DNA from: Pleurocapsa sp. PCC 7319
Lineage (GTDB): Bacteria > Cyanobacteriota > Cyanobacteriia > Cyanobacteriales > Xenococcaceae
DNA: 64,000 nt
Direction of reading: 5' to 3'
Assembly (NCBI RefSeq): GCF_000332195.1
Contig: NZ_KB235922.1
Location: 4,809,322-4,873,321, forward strand
The notes below the pieces were generated by a model. The model saw nothing but the letters and a program-made list of their open reading frames with translations. It ran no database searches and was not told the DNA's origin. The position numbers and the translations under genes are program-made. Positions 1 through 7,547 of the stretch are shown one piece after another; position 1 is the first letter of the stretch; every line of letters begins with the position of its first letter.

Positions 1-58
1 ATAAGTAAATACCCATTACTTATCAAGTAAAATTGAATTACCACATTCTTTTTTACTC

Positions 59-431
59 ATGATTAATCATAACGCAAATATAAGTATTCAAGAAAGAACA
101 GAAGATTTTGCCATAAGAGTTGTCAAAGCTTATTCTGAACTAAATAAAAGACCTTTTGACGACGCAGCTAAGATCTTGTCCAAACAATTTTTGAGAAGCG
201 GAACATCAATAGGAGCTAATTGTTCAGAAGCTAAAATATGCACAATCGACTAAAGATTTTATCAACAAGTATTCTATAGCCTTAAAGGAAGCTAATGAAA
301 CTCTTTATTGGATAAAAATAATGATTAAATCGGCGCTAGTATCAAAATCAAGATTTCAAAAGATGATAGAAAAAAATGAAAGAATTATTAAGATATTAAC
401 AGCTTCAATCAACAAATTGAAAGAAAAATAA
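59..431 (+). pseudogene. Frameshifted four-helix-bundle protein (23S rRNA IVS / S23 type)
   Basis: The first part (59-253) reads as the start of the small four-helix-bundle family, with the segment SGTSIGANCSEAK, then hits a stop. If one A is removed from the run at about 232-236, the frame continues as AKYAQSTKDFINKYS and on to a stop at 429-431. This gives the usual family length of about 120 residues. The simplest reading is a one-base expansion in an A-run, in the genome or in the read. The family's function is poorly known; members sit in rRNA intervening sequences or as free genes. A heptamer array starts directly after the stop. Confidence 0.7.
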
Positions 432-434
432 TTC

Positions 435-581
435 ACTCATTACTCATTACTCATTACTCATTACTCATTACTCATTACTCATTACTCATTACTCATTACT
501 CATTACTCATTACTCATTACTCATTACTCATTACTCATTACTCATTACTCATTACTCATTACTCGTTACTCGTTACTCGTT
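435..581. repeat. Heptamer tandem array, 18 x ACTCATT then 3 x ACTCGTT
   Basis: Twenty-one uninterrupted 7-bp units fill 435-581; the last three differ by one base. This is the class known in cyanobacteria as short tandemly repeated repetitive (STRR) sequences. On the minus strand the array contains TAA and TGA, and the TAA stop of the neighbouring CNNM gene (573-575) lies inside the last units. Confidence 0.95.
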
Positions 582-1616
582 ATTAATTCCACGAGATTTA
601 AGTAGACGCAGGCGTTTTTTGCGGGCAATTTCTTGCAAGTCTACATTGCGGTCAGTTTCATCGACAATTTCCCCAGTTAACACTTCTAAAACATCTTCTA
701 AAGTGACGACTCCAGCCACTCCGCCATATTCATCTAACACCACTGCCAGGTGTTCTCTGTTTTCCTGAAAGACTTTGAGGAGTTTATCGGCGCGATTGGT
801 TTCAGGAACAAAATGCACAGGACGTTGCAGATTGTTGATTTGGCGATCGCCTTTGCCTTCAATCATTGCCGTGAGTAATTCATCCTTCAACACTAAGCCG
901 GTAACATTATCAACAGTATCTTCAATTACTAGAATACGAGTATGTTGAGACTTAATAATCTCCTCTTGGCATTCATTCAAAGTTTGGTCGCCCTTGAGGT
1001 AGGTAATAATAATTCTGGGGGTCATTAAATCAGAAGCATTAAGGTCATTTAGCTGAAATACCCTTTGAATCATTTCTGCTTCGTCATCTTCAATTACCCC
1101 TTCCTGATAACCAATATTAGTCAAAAATTTAATTTCTGCTTCGTCCGTAGTGGGAATTTTTTGACCTTGGAGAAAAGGTGCCGTGACGTGTTCTACCAAC
1201 CAAACCAAGGGAGTAAAGATCACTGTCAGAAACTTAATTGGAATCGCAATAAATAAACTAATTGGTTCTGCATAACGTTGACTCAGAGTTTTGGGCACAA
1301 TCTCCCCAAAGATAATAATTAAAAAGGTTAGAATCCCGGAAAAAACACCTAACCAAGCATCACCTAAAACTTTGGTCGTTAGACTACCGATAATGATGCT
1401 GCCAACAATATTGAAAATATTGTTGAGAATAACAATTGTGGCGATCGGTCGATTAATCTTCAGACGAATGCTTGCCAAGGCTAAAGCAGCGGGTTTTTTA
1501 GATTGAGCCAATTGTCTTACCTTAATGGGGGAAACCGACAATAATGCTGTTTCCGCCCCCGAACAAAAAGCCGAACCCAGGAGGACTGTGGTGACGACAA
1601 TAATCAGAGCAAGCAT
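573..1616 (-). CDS. CNNM/CBS-domain membrane protein (HlyC/CorC family)
   Basis: This is a 347-residue integral membrane protein. Residues 1 to about 140 form the DUF21/CNNM transmembrane domain with the conserved segment GEIVPKTL. A CBS pair follows (about 190-310), with DLMTPR at its start and DEYGGVAGVVTLEDVLE near its end. The C-terminal CorC_HlyC domain of longer members is absent, as in many cyanobacterial homologues. The family is linked to divalent cation (Mg or Co) efflux; the substrate cannot be told here. The last residues and the stop codon are encoded by a heptamer array. It lies 58 bp downstream of the PlsY/PEP-synthase-like gene on the same strand and may be co-transcribed with it. 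Confidence 0.85.
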   Translation of the reverse strand: MLALIIVVTTVLLGSAFCSGAETALLSVSPIKVRQLAQSKKPAALALASIRLKINRPIATIVILNNIFNIVGSIIIGSLTTKVLGDAWLGVFSGILTFLIIIFGEIVPKTLSQRYAEPISLFIAIPIKFLTVIFTPLVWLVEHVTAPFLQGQKIPTTDEAEIKFLTNIGYQEGVIEDDEAEMIQRVFQLNDLNASDLMTPRIIITYLKGDQTLNECQEEIIKSQHTRILVIEDTVDNVTGLVLKDELLTAMIEGKGDRQINNLQRPVHFVPETNRADKLLKVFQENREHLAVVLDEYGGVAGVVTLEDVLEVLTGEIVDETDRNVDLQEIARKKRLRLLKSRGINNE

Positions 1617-1674
1617 ATAATAAAATATCTATTAAACATTAATATAGTTCATAAATCGCAGCTTAGATTATTGT

Positions 1675-4600
1675 TTATGGCAGTATTTCCACAATTCCTG
1701 TCTGACCATTAATCCTGACTTTTTGACCATCTTGAAAAATTTGAGTAGCATTAGCCAGATCCATAACCGCGGGAATGTTGTATTCTCTGGCAACAATTGC
1801 TCCATGAGACAGTCGACCACCCACTTCTGAGATTAAGCCACCTGCGCGAGCTAAAATTGGTGACCAACCTGCGTCAGTGTAGGGAACAACAATGATAGTC
1901 TGTTTATCAATTTGAGTAGCTTGTTGAAGACTAGATATAACTCGAACTACTCCTTCTATCTGACCAGTACTAGTACCAATCCCCTGCATTTTTTGCTGAG
2001 GATCTAAAATTATGGGGGTTGTCCAAACCGAAGCTTCTGGTTTCCCGTAGACTAACCTAGGTACCTGAGTTAGTGATTTTTCTCTGCACCATTTTTCTGT
2101 TCTCTGCTCAATTAGTTGAGGGAGTTGTTTAATAAAATCAGGCTCTTTATTCTCTGTAATCAAAATGATTTCTGGCAATTTCAGGAGGAATATATCTCCA
2201 GGCTGATTAATTAAATTACTATTTAACCACTGTTGTTCTAATGCTAAAAAACTCCAGCGTAGATTTGCTAGTAACTTATTATATATTTCTCCTACAGTAC
2301 CTTTGAGGTTGAGTCTTGTTTGTACTAACTTAGCTTGCCAAGATTGAGCAGATGTTTTGGCAGATGATTGAGCTTGTCTAGCTCCATGAGCGTCAAAGAA
2401 AAAGCGAGTAAACATTTGTCTGGGGATACTTGGTTTATCTCGCCAACGGGGAACAGCAATATCGGTTGCCACTTCACTAAGATAGCCGTATTGGTCTAGC
2501 CAGAGATTGAATCGCTCAATAATACTGGCTCCTTCATTATTTTCGGCAATGTGGGCAAAAAGAGAAGCACTAGAGTCGAGAGTAATTTCTTCTGTAGACA
2601 GTAATTTTCGAGTTTCTGATGCTACGTCTGCCAAGGAACTGGCTGCTTTTATTTCTGGAGTTTGACTTTGATCTAGTTCTGTTTCCTCTACCTTAAAAAT
2701 TGCCTGACGTATGGCTAAACTCAAAGGAGCAAGAATGTTATAGTAGGTAGCTTTATCAAGTAATTCTAAAATTGTCTTAATTCTGTCAATAATTTCTCTA
2801 GGAGATAATTCATCAACTGCTTGTGCTTCCAGCTCAGATAAGATGGGAGCAAAAATCTTTTGGCGATCGCGCTCAAAATGTTTGACTAAGTTCCACTCCC
2901 TTTGTGCCAACCGCCACAGTCCAGGTAAGTTTTTGATGGTGGACATTAAAGGAGGTTTGCTGAATTTTGCTCCTCTAGTTAAAAATTCCAAACTTTCTGG
3001 CGGCAACCCCATGCGACGAAAAATTGTCCCTAAAAGAGTGACATTAAAATAGGCACTAGCAAAATGGAGGGTGGCAGTCTCTTCAAAGTTTAAGTCTTTA
3101 GCGCGAGCGCCCAGAACGATGGTAAATAATTTTCCCCAAACACCACAAGTTAGAGGTTGGTTAATTGACCAAGTTAGTGGACGAATTTTACCAGGAATTA
3201 CTTCAGCTGCAATCCGTCGTGTCCAGAGAGGTTGGAGAGTAGTAATGGGACGTACCTGTAGCAGCCAGATCTGTTCACCGTCATAAGTCCACTCAATGTC
3301 TTGGGGAATACCTTCAAACAAGTCTTCCATTTCCCTGGCGAGTAATGCCACTGATTCGATGATTTCTTGGGGAATAACTACTCCATTGGCATCATCACGA
3401 ACATTTTCTTGGAAGACGGTGATTGGTTTATTATCCTGATGTTCCGAATCTAGAGAAGCTTCAGGAATAACAACACGATATCTTTGGGGGGTATATTTAC
3501 CTGAGACAATTTTAGTAGCTCGACCGGGAAGGGCTTCGATCGCCACAGCATCGGTTAGATGATCGACAGGATCGCGACTGAAGGCAACTCCACTATATAT
3601 ACCCTCAATTTGTTTTTGAATTAAAATCGCCATCGAATTATCTGCTTGGCGATTATGACGACGATACTCAATGGCGTTATTTTGTAGATAGGAAGTTTGG
3701 CAGTCGATGATCGCCGACTGTAATTGTTCTCTGCTAGTCACATCTAGAATACTGTGATACTGTCCTGCTGCTGAGGCTGTTGGAGAATCTTCTCCGATGG
3801 CAGAAGAACGAACGATTAAGGGAGATACAGCAGAAGGCTTTAGTTTTGCCACCAAGGTTTTGGAATCGTCTCCGGGACGTAAAATCCAACCGTCGGCAAT
3901 AGGATATCCTTGTCGTTTGAGTAAGGCAAGATTGGCTGCTTTGGAGCCTACCTGATTCGGATTTAACTTACTGTCTAAAGTAATAATATTTTTGTCTCCC
4001 TGAAAAAAACGAAACAGATTACTAGTGTTCGCTTGTCCTGAACTGCTGGCTAAATCTAGATCATCTGGAATGTTTTGATAAATCCAAGCCAATAGACTAG
4101 CTAGAGCAAAAGTGGCGATCGCATATTCTGGTTGATGGGGATTGCGCAACCCGATAATTACCACTAACAAGACTAAGGCGCCATATTTACCTAACAGGCG
4201 ATCGCGAATAATCGTAAAACTAATCAAACTAATCAACCACACTATGCCAGCGGCGATCGCATCATGAGCCACGATTCCCCAGACAGCATTGGTTGTTCCC
4301 GCACTTTTTCCCATCCAATAACGTCCGAGTACCACGGAAATTATGGCTATAATCTCCCAAACTGAACCTGTAGAGAAAAAAATTCTAGCTAATAATACAG
4401 CGATTATTCCTTTAGCCGCTTCGGAAACTACAGCACAAACTCCTGCCAGCTTCCCACCATGATAAAAAGCTGCTGACACTGAAATATTTCCAGTCCCTAG
4501 CTTCCTTAGCTGACGACCAGTAAGAGTGTAAGTTATCCAGTCTATAAGGGGTAGCCCGCCCAGAAGAGGACAGATTATGAAAACAGTTAGGGAACCCCAA

Positions 4601-4710
4601 ATTGGTGTCAGGTTCATGGGCGTGAATTGATGCTCATCTCGATAATATAGATGTTCTCCTGAATTCGCTAGGCTAATAATTTTATTGATAATTGTATCTA
4701 TTTTGCCCAA
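1675..4710 (-). CDS. PlsY-like acyltransferase fused to PEP-synthase-like protein
   Basis: This 1011-residue protein has two unrelated parts. Residues about 35-215 are a polytopic membrane domain resembling glycerol-3-phosphate acyltransferase PlsY, with RKLGTGNISV matching the family's RxxGSGNxGxxN motif. Residues about 245-500 are a PEP/pyruvate-binding ATP-grasp domain (GSKAANLALLKRQGYP; LIVRSSAIGEDS). The C-terminus is the PEP-utilising swivelling domain with GGRLSHGAIVARE, where His969 is the expected phospho-carrier. No pyruvate-binding barrel is evident, so a normal PEP synthase reaction is unlikely; the true substrate is unknown. The middle (500-900) is helical and unassigned. The PlsY part could be active or only an anchor. 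Confidence 0.75.
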   Translation of the reverse strand: MGKIDTIINKIISLANSGEHLYYRDEHQFTPMNLTPIWGSLTVFIICPLLGGLPLIDWITYTLTGRQLRKLGTGNISVSAAFYHGGKLAGVCAVVSEAAKGIIAVLLARIFFSTGSVWEIIAIISVVLGRYWMGKSAGTTNAVWGIVAHDAIAAGIVWLISLISFTIIRDRLLGKYGALVLLVVIIGLRNPHQPEYAIATFALASLLAWIYQNIPDDLDLASSSGQANTSNLFRFFQGDKNIITLDSKLNPNQVGSKAANLALLKRQGYPIADGWILRPGDDSKTLVAKLKPSAVSPLIVRSSAIGEDSPTASAAGQYHSILDVTSREQLQSAIIDCQTSYLQNNAIEYRRHNRQADNSMAILIQKQIEGIYSGVAFSRDPVDHLTDAVAIEALPGRATKIVSGKYTPQRYRVVIPEASLDSEHQDNKPITVFQENVRDDANGVVIPQEIIESVALLAREMEDLFEGIPQDIEWTYDGEQIWLLQVRPITTLQPLWTRRIAAEVIPGKIRPLTWSINQPLTCGVWGKLFTIVLGARAKDLNFEETATLHFASAYFNVTLLGTIFRRMGLPPESLEFLTRGAKFSKPPLMSTIKNLPGLWRLAQREWNLVKHFERDRQKIFAPILSELEAQAVDELSPREIIDRIKTILELLDKATYYNILAPLSLAIRQAIFKVEETELDQSQTPEIKAASSLADVASETRKLLSTEEITLDSSASLFAHIAENNEGASIIERFNLWLDQYGYLSEVATDIAVPRWRDKPSIPRQMFTRFFFDAHGARQAQSSAKTSAQSWQAKLVQTRLNLKGTVGEIYNKLLANLRWSFLALEQQWLNSNLINQPGDIFLLKLPEIILITENKEPDFIKQLPQLIEQRTEKWCREKSLTQVPRLVYGKPEASVWTTPIILDPQQKMQGIGTSTGQIEGVVRVISSLQQATQIDKQTIIVVPYTDAGWSPILARAGGLISEVGGRLSHGAIVAREYNIPAVMDLANATQIFQDGQKVRINGQTGIVEILP

Positions 4711-4822
4711 TCAAAGATCATTAAGCACTAGAAATCATACTGTAATCAAGATAATAGATTAGTTTCTCTGATACATCAGACCGGTTGGGGCTAAATTAGC
4801 GATCGCTCAATACAATAATTAT

Positions 4823-5407
4823 ATGAATAAATTCTTAGCCAAGACGACAGTAATTGATTGGCAACATCCTGATATTCTGCAATTAGCTCAAAAACTAGCA
4901 AGTTCTGATATTAATACAACTACCAAAGTATGTTTTGAGTGGGTTAGGGATAATATTTACCATAGTAGCGACTACAAAATGAATCCCGTTACCTGTCGCG
5001 CATCAGAAGTTTTACAATACAAGACTGGCTATTGCTTTGCCAAAAGTCATCTTTTAGCTGCGTTACTCCGTGCTAACTCAATCCACGTAGGTTTTTGTTA
5101 TCAGAGGTTGAGTGTTTTTGATAATGGCGCACCCTATTCGCTTCATGGGTTTAATGCCGTATATCTACCTAAATATGGTTGGTATCGTCTAGATGCACGA
5201 GGAAATAAAGATGGAATTGACGCTCAGTTTAACCCACCCCAAGAACAATTAGCCTATGGAATTAATTTTCCTGAAGAAATAGACTGTCGGCATATTTTTG
5301 CGGAACCTCTAATTCAAGTAATTCAAGCTTTAGAAGAGAATACCACTTGGGAAGAGATGTTACATAATTTACCTGATGTAGGGCGTGATTATCTAGCTAA
5401 ATTTTAA
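4823..5407 (+). CDS. Transglutaminase-like cysteine peptidase family protein
   Basis: This is a 194-residue protein with the transglutaminase-like fold. The Cys-His-Asp triad is visible as Cys71 in TGYCFAKSH, His108 in SLHGFNAVYL and Asp124 in YRLDARGN. The upstream stretch VCFEWVRDNIYH is also typical of the family. There is no signal peptide, so it is probably cytoplasmic. Bacterial members are peptidases or amidases more often than cross-linkers; the substrate is unknown. It is divergent from the PlsY/PEP gene with about 110 bp between, and petL follows 90 bp downstream. Confidence 0.8.
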   Translation: MNKFLAKTTVIDWQHPDILQLAQKLASSDINTTTKVCFEWVRDNIYHSSDYKMNPVTCRASEVLQYKTGYCFAKSHLLAALLRANSIHVGFCYQRLSVFDNGAPYSLHGFNAVYLPKYGWYRLDARGNKDGIDAQFNPPQEQLAYGINFPEEIDCRHIFAEPLIQVIQALEENTTWEEMLHNLPDVGRDYLAKF

Positions 5408-5497
5408 GTTACAAATTTTGGAATAGCTCTAGTTTCAGGCAATCAGGTAAAATAACCAATAACCTAAAATTTAAAAAAGTCTTAAGGGAGATATTCA

Positions 5498-5593
5498 ATG
5501 GGCGGCGTAATTGCTTTTTTATTCATTATCGGCTTATACACAGGAATTGCTCTTGGTCTTTACTTTGGGCTCCGCAAATTTAAAATCATTTAA
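5498..5593 (+). CDS. petL: Cytochrome b6f complex subunit PetL (31 aa)
   Basis: A 31-residue ORF encodes a single transmembrane helix ending in GLYFGLRKFKII. The pattern (hydrophobic helix, then G-L-x-F-G-L-R and basic residues with a K-I-(I/L) end) matches cyanobacterial PetL, a peripheral subunit that stabilises the b6f complex in the thylakoid. A strong ribosome-binding site (TAAGGGAG, 5483-5490) lies 7 bases before the ATG. A hairpin follows at 5618-5640, so it is probably a monocistronic unit. The short length makes the call rest on the C-terminal motif. Confidence 0.85.
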   Translation: MGGVIAFLFIIGLYTGIALGLYFGLRKFKII

Positions 5594-5617
5594 TCAGCTA
5601 TTAACTAATACATTGTA

Positions 5618-5646
5618 AGCATCGTCTCCGTGGCGGTGCTTTATTC
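5618..5646 (+). terminator. Hairpin downstream of petL
   Basis: AGCATCGTC pairs with GGCGGTGCT (two G-U pairs) across a short loop, followed by TTATT. Its position 25 bases after the petL stop fits a factor-independent terminator, although the T-run is weak. Confidence 0.6.
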
Positions 5647-5720
5647 TTGGGTCAAACAATTTCTGATGATTAGACAGCTTGAAATCCTGTTGGGATTGAC
5701 AAAATCAATATTCTTTTGAC

Positions 5721-5750
5721 AATTGGTTTATCAACCAATTTTTGGTTTTA
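5721..5750 (+). terminator. Perfect hairpin followed by T-rich tract
   Basis: AATTGGTT (5721-5728) pairs perfectly with AACCAATT (5733-5740) over a 4-base loop, followed by TTTGGTTTT. No gene lies directly upstream except petL, about 130 bp away. It could end a longer petL transcript or a small RNA between the two hairpins. Confidence 0.5.
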
Positions 5751-5846
5751 ACGGCACAATAAATATAAGAAACTCAATCAATAACAACGTGATTACTATC
5801 CCGTCATGTTTTTGAAGGAGCATAATTGAATTAGAGGTGAGTTAGA

Positions 5847-6629
5847 TTGGACGAATCATATCAAGACTACATAAATCGAGTTGCTAGATTAACCTTACCC
5901 AGTGCTTGTTCAATGCAACTGCAAGCTGTTCAAAAGTCTCCTAAATTTAACGACGGCAAAGCAGCATCTTTTCCAGGCTATAGTGTGATTACCCCACTGG
6001 CAGTAGAAGATGCAGATAATAAAGTTTTTTATCGACAAGTAGAAACCATACAGCAAAACTTGTCTCAACAACTAGAAGCAGATTTTTTTATCCCTCTACC
6101 ACCTGACAGCTTTCACTTAACCATAGCCGATCTCATTTGGGATGATAGCTATCGTCAAGTAGTTGCCGCGAATTCTAATTTTGACCAAAAGTTACGGCAA
6201 CAAATTGCCACTAGTTTCCAACAATATTTGGATTCTACATCCAATCATAAACCACTAACTTGGCAATTATGGGGAGTTGTCACTCGACCTAGAGCAATTA
6301 TGGCTAGTTTAGTTCCGAAAGACCAAGAAAGCTACGAATCAATAATTGAGTTACGCCGCGCTATATATCAAAATTCAGGATTGATTGGTTTGGGGATTGA
6401 ACAGCAATACGATTTCACAGCTCATATTACTCTAGGATACTTTGGTGATATTCCCCAAAATTTAAATCGAGATCACCTATGTATTGTTCTGTCGCAAATC
6501 AACGATCGCCTTGTAGAAAGTGAACTACCAGAATTTCAGATCGAACAGGCGCAATTGCGTAAATTTGACGATATGATTAATTATCATCGTGAACCTGATT
6601 GGGCTACAGTTAATTTTGGTGATTATTGA
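5847..6629 (+). CDS. 2H phosphoesterase / LigT-like protein (DUF1868 type)
   Basis: This 260-residue protein has the two HxT motifs of the 2H phosphoesterase superfamily: HLT at 90-92 and HIT at 193-195. The surrounding segments (PPDSFHLTIADL and YDFTAHITLGYFG) match the DUF1868/LigT-like group. Members act on 2',3'-cyclic or 2'-5' phosphodiesters of RNA or nucleotides; the substrate is not predictable. A TTG start at 5847 is used here because GAGGTGAG precedes it by a few bases and no ATG fits. The TGA stop is the first unit of a TGATTAC array. Confidence 0.7.
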   Translation: MDESYQDYINRVARLTLPSACSMQLQAVQKSPKFNDGKAASFPGYSVITPLAVEDADNKVFYRQVETIQQNLSQQLEADFFIPLPPDSFHLTIADLIWDDSYRQVVAANSNFDQKLRQQIATSFQQYLDSTSNHKPLTWQLWGVVTRPRAIMASLVPKDQESYESIIELRRAIYQNSGLIGLGIEQQYDFTAHITLGYFGDIPQNLNRDHLCIVLSQINDRLVESELPEFQIEQAQLRKFDDMINYHREPDWATVNFGDY

Positions 6630-6650
6630 TTACTGATTACTGATTACTGA
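6627..6650. repeat. Heptamer array TGATTAC x 3.4
   Basis: Three exact TGATTAC units and a partial fourth run from 6627. The first TGA is the stop codon of the 2H phosphoesterase gene. Two further TGA copies follow in the other frames. Confidence 0.9.
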
Positions 6651-6769
6651 CAATATGTAATAGTCAGGATTAAGAATTAAGGATTATTGATTGTCAGAGC
6701 TTTCGAGTATCTAAACTGATGGGTTTATTTTTGCCTCAGTGAATTAAGTTATTGATAAATTAACAGTTT

Positions 6770-7396
6770 GTGTCAAATTCAGTGAATTTAACCAGTAATT
6801 TAAACCATCCAATTGTTGAGCAAAGTTTTGCAATTATTGATCGTGAGGTTGGAGAACACGATCTCGGCTTCCAGAAATATGCGATCGCCAGACGGGTGAT
6901 TCATGCTACGGCTGACTTTGAGTATCTTAACTTATTGCGATTTAGTCCTCAGGCGATCGAGTCGGGCATCGCTGGTCTTAAGAAGGGTCTGCCGATTGTT
7001 ACCGATGTGACGATGGTCAAACAAGGAATTTGCAATTTAGTCGCCAAAACATTCAATAATCCCGTCATAGCTGCCATTGAGCAGGCATCGATAGCCGATC
7101 CTGGCAAAACTCGTACCGAAACAGGTTTAATTAGATGTTGGGAACAATATCCCCAAGCTATTTATGTAATTGGTAATGCACCCACCGCCTTACTGGCTCT
7201 TTGCCAGCAGCTTTCAAATTCCACAACTATCCCAGGATTAATCATCGGTGTTCCCGTAGGTTTCGTATCCGTAACCGAAGCTAAACAGACTTTGGCTAAG
7301 TTAAACGTACCGCAAATCCGAGTTGAAGGTAGAAAAGGTGGCTCTCCTGTAGCTGCTTCTATTTTGAATGCGCTGCTGGTTCTGGCGACACAGTGA
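6770..7396 (+). CDS. cobH: Precorrin-8X methylmutase (CobH/CbiC)
   Basis: This 208-residue protein of the CobH/CbiC family moves the C-11 methyl group to C-12 of the corrin ring in cobalamin synthesis. Recognisable family segments are IVEQSFAIIDREVG, RVIHATADFEY (with the catalytic-region His), PIVTDVTMVKQGI, and the C-terminal IGVPVGFVSVTEAK and RKGGSPVAASILNAL. Length is normal. The start is GTG at 6770. It stands alone, with no other cob/cbi gene nearby, which is usual in cyanobacteria. Confidence 0.93.
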   Translation: MSNSVNLTSNLNHPIVEQSFAIIDREVGEHDLGFQKYAIARRVIHATADFEYLNLLRFSPQAIESGIAGLKKGLPIVTDVTMVKQGICNLVAKTFNNPVIAAIEQASIADPGKTRTETGLIRCWEQYPQAIYVIGNAPTALLALCQQLSNSTTIPGLIIGVPVGFVSVTEAKQTLAKLNVPQIRVEGRKGGSPVAASILNALLVLATQ

Positions 7397-7402
7397 TTAA
7401 TT

Positions 7403-7533
7403 GGAGTTCGGAGTTCGGAGTTCGGAGTTCGGAGTTCGGAGTTCGGGGTTCGGAGTTCGGAGTTCGGAGTTCGGGGTTCGGAGTTCGGAGTTCGGGGTTC
7501 GGAGTTCGGAGTTCGGGGTTCGGAGTTCGGAGT
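7403..7533. repeat. Heptamer array GGAGTTC / GGGGTTC, 18.7 units
   Basis: Eighteen full 7-bp units plus five bases. Units 7, 11, 14 and 17 read GGGGTTC; the rest read GGAGTTC. From unit 11 the G-type unit recurs every third unit, giving a 21-bp higher-order period. It lies between convergent cobH and the sugar phosphorylase gene. Confidence 0.95.
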
Positions 7534-7547
7534 ATAGCTCTAGGACT

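Noticed and set aside
435-581. CRISPR-like regular repeat
   Set aside because: The unit is 7 bp with no spacers; it is a simple tandem array.
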